Origin: Peloplasma aerotolerans
GTDB lineage: Bacteria; Bacillota_I; Bacilli_A; Acholeplasmatales; Acholeplasmataceae
NCBI RefSeq assembly: GCF_030012175.1
Contig: NZ_JASCXW010000017.1
Span: 1-39,373 of the forward strand
Reading direction: 5' to 3'
DNA length: 39,373 nt
Each line of letters starts with the position of its first letter. The stretch's first letter is position 1. Below, piece by piece: positions 1 to 8,131 of this stretch. The notes beneath the pieces are model-generated. The model had not been told where the DNA came from, searched no databases, and saw nothing but the letters and a program-made list of their open reading frames with translations. The position numbers were made by a program, and so were the translations under genes.

Positions 1-62
1 GTTGAATCAATCAAATCAAATTTATAAGTTAAAAAGTTTGTAGTCTATTATTATTCATTTAC

Positions 63-71
63 TGTTATAAT
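63..71 (+). promoter_or_regulatory. Extended -10 promoter element
   Basis: The bases read TGTTATAAT, an exact TGnTATAAT extended -10 element, 33 nt before the ATG at 105. No good -35 hexamer is visible at 16-18 bp, which is acceptable for an extended -10 promoter. It would drive the TPR/PP2C gene pair. A second TATAAT follows at 72-77. Confidence 0.5.
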
Positions 72-104
72 TATAATAAATAACCTATCCAAGGGGGATT
101 AACC

Positions 105-1217
105 ATGATTGAAAGTATATCTAGTACAATTAATGAAGTATTGATTCATAAGGTTGAGGCAATTCATAAACGTCCTTCACTGATTAACACACGAGAATTT
201 GAAAAAGAGATCACGGCTGTTTCTAAAGACATGAAAAAATTAACGGAAAAAGAGTTAAGTGTTTTAGAAAACGAAATGACTCAAAAAATTGATTTATTAT
301 TGGCGACCAAAGAACCAAATGATATCAACATTGCCTTTGTATATTATTTTCTTTTATTTACCTTTTATCGACGAAATCGCGTGATGAATCCATTAAATGA
401 TTTGATTTCATCATATGCTCAATTATTTGAGTCGATTCCATTCAATGAGCATATCTTGATTTTATACAACGCCCTAAAACCTTATCAAAACAGTAAGAGA
501 AAGGAGTTATTAAACCAAGCAGAAAAACTGGCTAATAACGAGACATTTTCTTCACATACTGGGGTCTTACATCATTATGCAGAGCTTTGTGCAGAATATT
601 ATGAGTTTAATATAGAGGAACTAAATCAAACTATGAGTCAGGAGCAAATCAAAAATGCTTATCTAGTTGCTCAAGAAATTGTCCACATCGAATCAAACTA
701 TGCTAAGTTCTATGTAACATTAGGTAGACTAGCTTCTTTAAATAAAGACTATAATGAATCTTATGAAGCATTTTCTAGAGCACTAGCTCTTGAAGATGTT
801 GAATCTGCTAGAAGCACATATAGTCTTTATCAAATGCAAGCCTTAGCTGTTAAAAAGAATTTTGAGACATCTGAATTCATCCATAAGCAGTTAAATCAAC
901 AAATTGAAGACTTTAATGATAAAATGAGTAAGACAAAAGCAGAAAATATTAGAACCATTGGTCTATTTGCTGGTCTTGTTACATTTATACTAGGTAATAT
1001 TAATATTGTTTTATCAGGTTCTCAAAGTACTGTTCAAGTTATGGCACTATTCACATCAGTATTTCTCATTTATTTTGCCTTAGTTGTTTTATATAGTTCA
1101 ATCGATACAACGAACATTAAGACGAAGTTCAGTAGATACTTTCCACAGTTTTTAATATTACTTACATTTCTATCGGGTATCATGATTATTATTTTATTGT
1201 TGACAGGAGTTCTTTAA
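105..1217 (+). CDS. TPR-like protein with three C-terminal membrane helices
   Basis: Function unknown. The first ~280 residues are helical and hydrophilic. Residues about 200-231 (AKFYVTLGRLASLNKDYNES and the following helix) fit one tetratricopeptide repeat, and weaker helical pairs precede it. Residues 262-282 are charged and could form a short coiled coil. Three hydrophobic segments follow at about 284-304, 311-331 and 346-368, so the N-terminal domain probably sits in the cytoplasm as a membrane-tethered scaffold. The start is supported by an AAGGGGG ribosome site at 91-97. Its stop overlaps the start of the PP2C-like gene by one base (TAATG), so the two proteins are probably made together and may act together; that partnership is inference. 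Confidence 0.75.
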   Translation: MIESISSTINEVLIHKVEAIHKRPSLINTREFEKEITAVSKDMKKLTEKELSVLENEMTQKIDLLLATKEPNDINIAFVYYFLLFTFYRRNRVMNPLNDLISSYAQLFESIPFNEHILILYNALKPYQNSKRKELLNQAEKLANNETFSSHTGVLHHYAELCAEYYEFNIEELNQTMSQEQIKNAYLVAQEIVHIESNYAKFYVTLGRLASLNKDYNESYEAFSRALALEDVESARSTYSLYQMQALAVKKNFETSEFIHKQLNQQIEDFNDKMSKTKAENIRTIGLFAGLVTFILGNINIVLSGSQSTVQVMALFTSVFLIYFALVVLYSSIDTTNIKTKFSRYFPQFLILLTFLSGIMIIILLLTGVL

Positions 1218-2035
1218 TGATAAAGTATCAAAAACTATCAATTCCCTCGAAATCATATAATGAAGATGGATATATCATACAACCACCAATGTATGTTGTT
1301 TTTGATGGTGCAACACCGTTATTCAATCAAGACAGCAATGAATCAAGTGCATCCCATATGGTTCGCTTTTTAGAAAGCAATTTATACAGTAAATATAATG
1401 AATTTCATTCTTTTGAAAAAGCTTTACATGAGTTAAGCAAAGCATATCATCATGCTCAAGATACAATTGATTATGATAAAGCTAAAACACCTTCTGCTGG
1501 TATTGCTGCTGTTATTGAAGATAAAGACTATTTTAACTTATATGTTTTAGGAGATTGTGAGATCGTTTATTTAAATCAAAACGATCATGCAAAACGGTTC
1601 GCTTATTATGATTTACAAAATCTTGATCGAAAAGCAATAAAACAAATGAAAGAAATTGCAAAAAAACAAAATATAGATTTTAAAACTGCAAGATCATACA
1701 TTGATGATACCATCATCAGCAATCGTCGCTTGATGAACGAAAAAGATGGATACAATGTATTTGCCCCATCAAAATGTCCAACTTTTCAAATAAAAACTAA
1801 GAGAATTCTTAAGTCTACTACGAAAACAATATTTATATATACTGATGGGTTTGGTCAAGCATTTGATAATCTTAAGATTGCCAAAGGGTACACAAATTTA
1901 TTTAAATCATCACTTGATATTGAATACATAAAAACAGAGATCATTAACAGATGGAATCATGATCAAAATTTCAATATGTATCCAAGATTTAAAGAGCGAG
2001 ATGATTTAACAATTATTAAAATAGAGAACACATAA
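1217..2035 (+). CDS. PP2C-type (PPM) protein phosphatase-like protein
   Basis: Predicted metal-dependent Ser/Thr protein phosphatase. The PPM motifs occur in order: N-E-D-G near residues 15-18, VFDGAT with the metal aspartate D30, LGDC with D113, IYTDGF with D210, and RDDLT with D262/D263 at the C-terminus. The length (272 aa) matches a bare catalytic domain. There is no membrane segment, so it is cytoplasmic, perhaps recruited by the TPR/membrane protein encoded just upstream and overlapping by one base. The N-terminus lacks the usual RxxNQD form and the middle is diverged, so substrate and activity are uncertain. No partner Ser/Thr kinase gene lies in this window. Confidence 0.72.
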   Translation: MIKYQKLSIPSKSYNEDGYIIQPPMYVVFDGATPLFNQDSNESSASHMVRFLESNLYSKYNEFHSFEKALHELSKAYHHAQDTIDYDKAKTPSAGIAAVIEDKDYFNLYVLGDCEIVYLNQNDHAKRFAYYDLQNLDRKAIKQMKEIAKKQNIDFKTARSYIDDTIISNRRLMNEKDGYNVFAPSKCPTFQIKTKRILKSTTKTIFIYTDGFGQAFDNLKIAKGYTNLFKSSLDIEYIKTEIINRWNHDQNFNMYPRFKERDDLTIIKIENT

Positions 2036-2060
2036 ATCGTGCCATGATTTATGTTTTTTT
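2031..2060 (+). terminator. Intrinsic terminator after the TPR/PP2C pair
   Basis: CATAAATC (2031-2038) and GATTTATG (2046-2053) form a perfect 8-bp stem with a 7-nt loop, followed directly by seven T (2054-2060). The stem includes the stop codon of the phosphatase gene. Confidence 0.8.
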
Positions 2061-2124
2061 ATTAAAGATTTATATATCCTTCTTCATTCATCAAAAATTA
2101 TCATTTTAATACTCGAAATAAATC

Positions 2125-2138
2125 TTAACATATGTTAA
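2125..2138. promoter_or_regulatory. 14-bp perfect palindrome upstream of oadA
   Basis: TTAACATATGTTAA is a perfect palindrome in the oadA leader, 63 bp before the start codon. It may be a repressor or activator site. No regulator gene lies next to it, so the assignment is inference. Confidence 0.35.
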
Positions 2139-2142
2139 AATT

Positions 2143-2172
2143 GTTATGGAAGCACTTTCATAACCTTTTTTT
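2143..2172 (+). promoter_or_regulatory. cre-like dyad / hairpin followed by T run in the oadA leader
   Basis: GTTATGGAA (2143-2151) pairs with TTTCATAAC (2156-2164), with one G-U pair and a GCAC loop, and is followed by C and seven T. As RNA it resembles an intrinsic terminator or attenuator 30 nt before oadA. As DNA its core TGGAAGCACTTTCA (2147-2160) matches the CcpA cre consensus TGWAANCGNTNWCA at 12 of 14 positions. Either role would make the decarboxylase operon conditional. The sequence alone does not decide between them. Confidence 0.45.
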
Positions 2173-2201
2173 ATATAAAACTACAAGGAGAAACATAAAA
2201 A

Positions 2202-3602
2202 ATGCCTATAAAAATCGTTGAAACATCACTACGTGACGGTCATCAATCATTAATGGCGACACGGATGACAACAAAAGATATCTTATCCATCGTTCCAGAA
2301 CTCGATAAAGCTGGATTTCATGCATTAGAAGTATGGGGTGGAGCAACCTTTGACGCTTGTCTACGCTTTTTAAATGAAGATCCATGGGAAAGACTTAGAG
2401 AAATTAAGAAACTAGCACCAAATACGAAACTTCAAATGTTATTTAGAGGACAAAATATTTTAGGATATCGTCATTATCCTGACGATATCGTTGATAAATT
2501 CGTCCAAAAGTCTATTGAAAATGGCATTGATATTATTCGTATCTTTGATGCTTTAAATGATATTCGTAATCTTAAATCAGCAGTTGATGCTACTAAAAAA
2601 TACGGTGGACATTGTCAAATCGCCTTATCTTATACAACTTCTCCTGTTCATACGGTAGACTATTACGTTAAACTCGCTCAAGAAGTTGAACAAATGGGTG
2701 CTGATTCTTTATGTATTAAAGATATGGCTGGTATACTTCTACCTCATGATGCATATAACTTAATCTCACAACTCAAACAAAACACAAAACTTCCGATTAA
2801 CCTTCATAGTCACGCAACAGCAGGCATTATGGAAGCAACCTACCTTAAGGCAATTGAAGCTGGTGTCGATATCATCGACACAGCACTATCACCTTTATCG
2901 GGTGGTACTTCTCAAGTTGCTACTGAGTCATTTCACTATATTTTAAAAGGTACACAATATGATCCAAAATTAGATATTCATAAATTAAATCAAGCAGCAA
3001 CCAAGCTTACGATTATTAAAGATGAATACTTAAAAAACGGAATACTCAATCCAAAAGCACTAACATCAAATCCTAGCATTCTAGAATACCAAGTTCCTGG
3101 TGGGATGTTATCTAACTTAATGAGTCAACTCAAAGAGCAAGATCAAATGAAGGATTTTGAAAAAGTTTTAAAAGAGATTCCAATCGTAAGAAAAGACTTA
3201 GGTTATCCACCTTTAGTTACACCAATCTCTCAAATGGTTGGTACTCAAGCATTGATGAATGTGATGACGGATAACCCCTATAAAATCGTTCCTAAAGAAA
3301 TTAAAGAATACCTTCGCGGTTTGTATGGTCAAGCCCCTGCAAAGGTCAACTCGCTTGTTTTGGCGAAAATTATCGGAAACGATAAAATCATTACCCATCG
3401 TCCAGCAGATGATTTAAAGCCAGAATTTGAAGCTTTAAAAGAAAAATATAAAGATTTCGCAAAATCTGATGAAGATTTATTATCGATTGCGTTATTTGAA
3501 AAAGTCGCAATTGAGTTTCTAGAAAAGAAATACAAAGAAAAACCTAAACCTAAAAATGAAATTTATGCATTTAGCGTTACCATCGGAGGTGACGCAACAT
3601 GA
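2202..3602 (+). CDS. oadA: Oxaloacetate decarboxylase alpha subunit (carboxyltransferase)
   Basis: Carboxyltransferase subunit of a Na+-translocating decarboxylase: it moves the carboxyl group of oxaloacetate to biotin, giving pyruvate. The TIM-barrel signature TSLRDGHQS (residues 8-16, metal aspartate D12) opens the protein. CIKDMAG carries the conserved lysine K173, and LHSHATAG supplies the metal histidines H202 and H204. At 466 aa it holds the HMGL-like and conserved carboxylase domains but lacks the biotinyl domain found at the C-terminus of longer (~590 aa) OadA; that domain is a separate gene at 3908. An AAGGAG ribosome site precedes the ATG. The end overlaps the next gene by 4 bp. Pyruvate carboxylase subunit B is a close relative, but the neighbouring pump subunits favour the decarboxylase. 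Confidence 0.92.
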   Translation: MPIKIVETSLRDGHQSLMATRMTTKDILSIVPELDKAGFHALEVWGGATFDACLRFLNEDPWERLREIKKLAPNTKLQMLFRGQNILGYRHYPDDIVDKFVQKSIENGIDIIRIFDALNDIRNLKSAVDATKKYGGHCQIALSYTTSPVHTVDYYVKLAQEVEQMGADSLCIKDMAGILLPHDAYNLISQLKQNTKLPINLHSHATAGIMEATYLKAIEAGVDIIDTALSPLSGGTSQVATESFHYILKGTQYDPKLDIHKLNQAATKLTIIKDEYLKNGILNPKALTSNPSILEYQVPGGMLSNLMSQLKEQDQMKDFEKVLKEIPIVRKDLGYPPLVTPISQMVGTQALMNVMTDNPYKIVPKEIKEYLRGLYGQAPAKVNSLVLAKIIGNDKIITHRPADDLKPEFEALKEKYKDFAKSDEDLLSIALFEKVAIEFLEKKYKEKPKPKNEIYAFSVTIGGDAT

Positions 3603-3895
3603 CCATTTTCATAAGTACTTTAGAAGAAGGACTGTTTATCTCATTATTTAGTGTCTCGATCGTCTTTTTACTTCTCAGTTTAATCGCATTTACAATTCAA
3701 CTACTTAAGTATGTTCAAGAAAAACCAATACCAATGATTCCAATAATCGAAAAGAAACAAACGAAACCCTTTGATTTATCGGATATTAAAGATGAAAACA
3801 TGATGGTAGCAGCATTAATCGCTTCCATAGATTATTATGAAGAAATTAAACAAGATGTACGCGTGATCTCTGTCAAAGAGATTACGGTATCCTGA
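3599..3895 (+). CDS. oadG: OadG-like small membrane subunit
   Basis: Small single-pass membrane protein (98 aa) with a hydrophobic segment at about residues 9-37 and a charged cytoplasmic tail. This is the layout of the gamma/OadG subunit, which anchors the carboxyltransferase to the OadB pump. The ATG overlaps the oadA stop (ATGA), so translation is coupled. The tail contains AALIASIDYYEE, similar to the A-AI-A-Y pattern of OadG-family tails. The assignment rests on size, topology and position between oadA and the biotin carrier; the family is poorly conserved in sequence. Confidence 0.75.
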   Translation: MTIFISTLEEGLFISLFSVSIVFLLLSLIAFTIQLLKYVQEKPIPMIPIIEKKQTKPFDLSDIKDENMMVAALIASIDYYEEIKQDVRVISVKEITVS

Positions 3896-3907
3896 AAGGA
3901 ATAGACC

Positions 3908-4234
3908 ATGAAACTTTATAAAATAAATGTTAACGGAAAGACTTACGAAGTTGAAGTTGAAAGTGTTACAGAAAAGGAATCCAAACCTCAACAAAAAAAA
4001 GATGAAAATGTCAATGAGACGACAACGAACGTCTTAGCTCCAATGCAAGGAAAAATAACAAAACTAAATATTAAAGTCGGTAGTGAAGTCAAAAAAGGTG
4101 ATGTCTTAATGGTTTTAGAAGCGATGAAACTAGAAAACGACATCTTATGTCCTGTTAATGGATATGTAAGACAATTATTGATTAAAGAAAATCAGAAAGT
4201 GGAGCTTAATCAACTGATGTTGGTTATTGGGTGA
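3908..4234 (+). CDS. Biotin carboxyl carrier protein of the decarboxylase
   Basis: Biotinylated carrier that shuttles the carboxyl group between the OadA site and the OadB pump. Residues 1-30 form a short lead, followed by a charged linker and a biotinyl-lipoyl domain from about residue 42. The motif VLEAMKLEND places the biotinyl lysine at K74, and the second half of the hammerhead fold (PVNGYV) follows. At 108 aa it is a stand-alone version of the domain normally fused to OadA or found in GcdC/MmdC-type carriers. It lies 12 nt after the OadG-like gene, and its stop overlaps a GTG that belongs to the oadB ribosome site. The biotin ligase that would modify K74 is the last gene of the operon. 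Confidence 0.9.
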   Translation: MKLYKINVNGKTYEVEVESVTEKESKPQQKKDENVNETTTNVLAPMQGKITKLNIKVGSEVKKGDVLMVLEAMKLENDILCPVNGYVRQLLIKENQKVELNQLMLVIG

Positions 4235-4239
4235 CCCAT

Positions 4240-5403
4240 ATGTGGCAAGCACTCCAAGAATTTTTCGAAAGTACAGGACTTTACTACTTTTTTCAAGATG
4301 ATGGTTGGAAAAATCTAGTCATGATATTGATATCACTGACTTTGATTTATTTAGCTGTCTTTAAAAAGTTTGAACCGTATTTATTAATTCCTATTGGGTT
4401 TGCGATGTTGCTCGTCAACATCCCAAACACTGGTATGTTTGTTGAAACTATATCAATCGTTGATGGTGAAGAAGTTGCGTCATATAGTGGACTCTTAGGA
4501 TTTCTCTATTATGGAGTGAAACTGGGTATATACCCTCCTTTAATATTTTTAGGTATAGGTGCAACCACTGACTTTGGTCCTTTAATTGCGAACCCTAAAA
4601 GCATGTTATTAGGTGCTGCTGCTCAAGTTGGGATCTTCTTAACCTTTATCGGTGCGATTATACTAGGCTTTAGTGGTCCAGAATCGGCTTCTATAGGGAT
4701 TATCGGTGGTGCAGATGGACCAACATCCATCTTGCTTGCGAGTCGCCTTGCACCGCATTTAATTGGTGCGATATCACTTGCTGCTTATTCTTATATGGCA
4801 TTAGTTCCGATGATCCAACCACCAATAATCAATTTGCTAACAACTAAAAAAGAACGTGCCATTAAAATGGAGCAATTAAGAGAAGTTAAACAAACAGAAA
4901 AAGTTATATTTCCAATTATTGTAAGTGTTGTCTGCATGACATTTATTCCATCATCAGCACCCATTATCGGTATGCTCATGTTAGGAAATTTAATTAAAGA
5001 ATCTAATGTTGTACCCAATTTAACAAAGACTGCTGGAGAATCATTATTATATATTATTACGATTCTACTCGGTCTATCGATTGGTGCTACAACAATGGGA
5101 AGTTCATTTTTAAGATTAGAAACATTAATGATTATTGCATTAGGTCTATTTGCATTTTCTGTTGCTACTGCTTCTGGTGTCTTAGGTGGTAAGGTGATGT
5201 GTAAACTTACCCATGGTAAAGTCAATCCAATGATTGGTGCAGCTGGTGTTTCAGCAGTCCCAATGGCTGCTAGAGTCGTTCATATTGAAGGACAAAAGAA
5301 TGACCCTAACAATTATTTATTAATGCATGCGATGGGGCCAAACGTTGCTGGTGTTATTGGTAGTGCAATTGCTGCTGGTCTATTCTTGATGTTCTTTATG
5401 TAA
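4240..5403 (+). CDS. oadB: Na+-translocating decarboxylase beta subunit
   Basis: Integral membrane subunit that decarboxylates carboxybiotin and exports Na+. Family signatures are clear: GIGATTDFGPLIANP, the GGADGPTSI motif whose aspartate (D159 from this start) corresponds to the essential Na+/proton aspartate of the family, and NPMIGAAGVSAVPMAARV near the C-terminus. About ten hydrophobic segments cover the protein, and the length is normal for OadB/GcdB/MmdB. A GTG at 4231 is also in frame, but it lies inside the ribosome site (GGGTGA, then 5 nt to the ATG at 4240), so I chose the ATG. Substrate specificity comes from the alpha subunit, here oxaloacetate-type. Confidence 0.92.
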   Translation: MWQALQEFFESTGLYYFFQDDGWKNLVMILISLTLIYLAVFKKFEPYLLIPIGFAMLLVNIPNTGMFVETISIVDGEEVASYSGLLGFLYYGVKLGIYPPLIFLGIGATTDFGPLIANPKSMLLGAAAQVGIFLTFIGAIILGFSGPESASIGIIGGADGPTSILLASRLAPHLIGAISLAAYSYMALVPMIQPPIINLLTTKKERAIKMEQLREVKQTEKVIFPIIVSVVCMTFIPSSAPIIGMLMLGNLIKESNVVPNLTKTAGESLLYIITILLGLSIGATTMGSSFLRLETLMIIALGLFAFSVATASGVLGGKVMCKLTHGKVNPMIGAAGVSAVPMAARVVHIEGQKNDPNNYLLMHAMGPNVAGVIGSAIAAGLFLMFFM

Positions 5404-5405
5404 TC

Positions 5406-6119
5406 ATGAATAAACTCTATTTTGAAACCATAGATTCAACCAATACTTACCTCAAGAAAAACTATTTAGATCTTAAGCATAATACATGGTTATCAACCAA
5501 TCATCAAACATCTGGTAAAGGTCGCATTTCAAAATCATGGTATGGCAATGAAAATTCCTTAATGTGTTCTTTATTACTTAAAACAAATTTAGCTTATGAT
5601 CAGATCTCATTAATACCACTCCTTGCAGCTAAATCACTCCATCAAGTTTTAATCAAATATCATCCAGATATTAAAATCAAATGGCCAAATGATTTATTAA
5701 TTGATAACAAAAAAATTGCAGGTATTCTTGTAGAATCAATGACTCAAGAAAACAAGGTAACTGCAATCATTATTGGATTTGGAATAAACATTAATCATCA
5801 AACATTTACACCTGAGATTAAGGATCTTGCGACTTCATTATTTTTAAAAACAAATCAAGTCTATGATAAAGAAGTCATCTATCAAGAACTCATTAAACAG
5901 TTTGATATGGATTATCAAGCATATCAAAAAGACTCCCAATTTATTATCGATTATTGTAATCTACATCATGCTCTAACAAATAAGACAATAACATTTACCG
6001 ATCTAGAGGTATATCAACAAGCAAAAGTTATCACAATTTTAGATAACGGACACCTCTTAGTCAAAGCAAAAGACAAAGAAATGTCTTTATCAAGCGGAGA
6101 AGTATCAATTATAAAATAA
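5406..6119 (+). CDS. birA: Biotin--protein ligase (monofunctional BirA)
   Basis: Activates biotin with ATP to biotinyl-5'-AMP and transfers it to the carrier lysine. Visible motifs are ETIDSTN near the N-terminus, SGKGRISKSW (the biotinyl-AMP loop, usually GRGRxGR.W), KWPNDLL with the key lysine K92, KIAGILVES and GFGININ. At 237 aa it has the catalytic and C-terminal domains but no N-terminal DNA-binding domain, so it should not repress transcription as E. coli BirA does. It starts 2 nt after the oadB stop, so it is part of the decarboxylase operon and its likely substrate is the carrier encoded at 3908. Confidence 0.92.
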   Translation: MNKLYFETIDSTNTYLKKNYLDLKHNTWLSTNHQTSGKGRISKSWYGNENSLMCSLLLKTNLAYDQISLIPLLAAKSLHQVLIKYHPDIKIKWPNDLLIDNKKIAGILVESMTQENKVTAIIIGFGININHQTFTPEIKDLATSLFLKTNQVYDKEVIYQELIKQFDMDYQAYQKDSQFIIDYCNLHHALTNKTITFTDLEVYQQAKVITILDNGHLLVKAKDKEMSLSSGEVSIIK

Positions 6120-6165
6120 AAAAGCGGGTTACTCATCATCTTGAGTAACCCGTTATCTTTTGATT
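6112..6165. terminator. Bidirectional terminator between birA and the dehydratase gene
   Basis: CGGGTTACTC (6125-6134) pairs perfectly with GAGTAACCCG (6143-6152) around an 8-nt loop. T-rich sequence follows on the right and an A-rich tract (6112-6123) lies on the left, so it can end the oad/birA transcript and the converging minus-strand transcript. Confidence 0.85.
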
Positions 6166-8021
6166 TATTTTCCGTTTGTTTTATACGTCTTAACAACCTT
6201 TTTAACCATCAGTTTCACATCGTAATTTGTCTTTTCTTCAAATGTCTTTATAATCTGATCTAACTCTAACTCACTCGCTTCAACATGTTTTTGCTTCTCA
6301 ATATATATTTTATCATTTGCTGTTCTTAAGTGATGGTCATACTCATGATCTATTAATAATTCTTCATATAACTTCTCACCAGGTCTAAGACCAACATACT
6401 CAACCATAATATCGACATTTGGACGAAGTCCTGCTAAACTAATCATCTTTTCTGCTAAATCTTTTATCTTAACAGGTTCACCCATATCTAAGATAAAGAC
6501 TTCGCCACCTTGTGCATAAACAGCACACTGTAAAATCAAACCAACAGCTTCAGGAATCGTCATAAAGTATCTTGTAATTTCTGGATCTGTAACAGTGATA
6601 GGTCCACCATCTTGAATTTGCTTTTTAAATAGTGGAATAACACTACCATTACTTCCTAAAACATTACCAAAACGAACAGCACTAAACTTCGTGACTTTAC
6701 TATGATTATTTTGCTCTTCAATAATAAGTTCTGCAAATCTTTTGGTTGCTCCCATGACATTGGTACTTCTTACTGCTTTATCACTACTTACCAAGACAAA
6801 CTTTTTAACTTCATACTGGTTAGCAAGTCTTGCTGCATGATGCGTACCTATAACATTGGTTCTAACAGCTTCTACAGCACTATCTTCCATAAGTGGTACA
6901 TGTTTATAAGCTGCAGCATGGAAAACGACCGTAGGTCTATATTCTTTAAACACACTTTCTAAACGTATAGGATTATAAACACTACCTATTAAGACTTTTA
7001 AATTTAAGTACTCACCAGACTTTTTGAACTTGCGTTCTAATTCCATTTGAGTATCATAAGCATTGTTTTCATAAATATCAAAGATAATCAGTTGTTTTGG
7101 TTTTAACTCGGCGATTTGTCGACAAAGTTCACTACCGATTGATCCACCACCACCAGTCACTAACACGACCTCATCTTTAATAAATCCTTCAATACCTCTA
7201 TCATCTAGTATAATTTCTTCACGATTTAATAAGTCTTCAATTTTGACATCAATAATTTGAGTTCTTTCACCTTGTGTGACGTCTGTAATCGATGTTAATC
7301 TCTTTAATCTAACATTTTTTTGTGACACAAGTTCAATTAATGCTTTTAATTTTCTTAATGGAAAATCATTGATAGCTATAATGACTTCTTCGATTTTATA
7401 TAAATCTAAGAAATATTGAATATCATTAATTGGACCAACGATTTTAATACCAGATAATTTATTGCCTATTTTATTTGGATCATCATCTAAAAATGCTACA
7501 GGTATATTACTTAAGTCTTTGTTTCGATAAACCTCTTTAACAACTATCTCACCTGCAGAACCTGCACCAACGATTAAGGTTCTTCTACCTAATGCTCTAT
7601 TCCAATCCATTGTTGTCTTGAAATATATAACTAAGCGATTTAAAATTCTAGGTAATGTAACAAGTCCTACTTCAGCAATTGTAATAAAGAAAAATGCTGA
7701 TTTATACATGAAAGTGATATTTGAGAAGAAAATAAAGAGTACGATAGCCACATTGGAAACAATGACGACAATCGCAATCTTAATCACATCTTCAAAACCA
7801 ACATGATTAACCAACATTTTATAGAGTCCTGAAAAGTGAAAGACAATTAGTTTGAAAACAATAACTAAAGGAACTGCATAAAAAACTAAATTATGATCGA
7901 CAGGGATTTCTAAAACAAAGAACATGAAAACAGCGATAAGATATGTGACAGCTATTGCCATCGCATCAAATACCATGTACTTGGAAAGATTCACATATCT
8001 TTGGAAATTCGTACGTTTCAT
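6165..8021 (-). CDS. Membrane-bound UDP-sugar 4,6-dehydratase (FlaA1/CapD/WbpM type)
   Basis: Predicted nucleotide-sugar 4,6-dehydratase acting on UDP-GlcNAc-like substrates for surface polysaccharide or glycolipid synthesis. About four membrane helices occupy residues 15-130. A first Rossmann motif VGAGSAGE lies at 151-158 (CoA-binding-like domain). The catalytic SDR domain begins with VTGGGGSIGSE at 288-298. Around the active site SSDKAVRSTNVMGATKR carries methionine M423 in place of the usual SDR tyrosine, with K427 in the M-x3-K spacing; this Ser-Met-Lys arrangement is known for the long membrane-bound members. The length (618 aa) is typical. An AGGGGAA site precedes the ATG. It is transcribed alone and ends at the shared terminator. 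Confidence 0.88.
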   Translation of the reverse strand: MKRTNFQRYVNLSKYMVFDAMAIAVTYLIAVFMFFVLEIPVDHNLVFYAVPLVIVFKLIVFHFSGLYKMLVNHVGFEDVIKIAIVVIVSNVAIVLFIFFSNITFMYKSAFFFITIAEVGLVTLPRILNRLVIYFKTTMDWNRALGRRTLIVGAGSAGEIVVKEVYRNKDLSNIPVAFLDDDPNKIGNKLSGIKIVGPINDIQYFLDLYKIEEVIIAINDFPLRKLKALIELVSQKNVRLKRLTSITDVTQGERTQIIDVKIEDLLNREEIILDDRGIEGFIKDEVVLVTGGGGSIGSELCRQIAELKPKQLIIFDIYENNAYDTQMELERKFKKSGEYLNLKVLIGSVYNPIRLESVFKEYRPTVVFHAAAYKHVPLMEDSAVEAVRTNVIGTHHAARLANQYEVKKFVLVSSDKAVRSTNVMGATKRFAELIIEEQNNHSKVTKFSAVRFGNVLGSNGSVIPLFKKQIQDGGPITVTDPEITRYFMTIPEAVGLILQCAVYAQGGEVFILDMGEPVKIKDLAEKMISLAGLRPNVDIMVEYVGLRPGEKLYEELLIDHEYDHHLRTANDKIYIEKQKHVEASELELDQIIKTFEEKTNYDVKLMVKKVVKTYKTNGK

Positions 8022-8054
8022 TTATTGTTCCCCTATACAGTGTTGTTTATATAA

Positions 8055-8070
8055 ATCCTATTATTAGGAT
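8055..8070. promoter_or_regulatory. Inverted repeat upstream of the dehydratase gene
   Basis: ATCCTA (8055-8060) and TAGGAT (8065-8070) form a perfect 6-bp dyad with 4-nt spacing, 34 bp upstream of the start at 8021. It could be an operator or a leader hairpin. Confidence 0.3.
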
Positions 8071-8131
8071 ATCATAAATTTAAGAAAAACTTAAGATTTC
8101 ACTTAAAAGCCTACAATATGGTAACGTATTT

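Noticed and set aside
4791-5225. 144-residue minus-strand open frame inside oadB
   Set aside because: It is antisense to strongly conserved oadB sequence, lacks a ribosome site and shows no family motif.
8075-8100. Possible terminator after the FMN-binding gene
   Set aside because: The AT-only arms (TTAAG/CTTAA around five bases) are weak and no T run follows on the relevant strand, so I did not list it.
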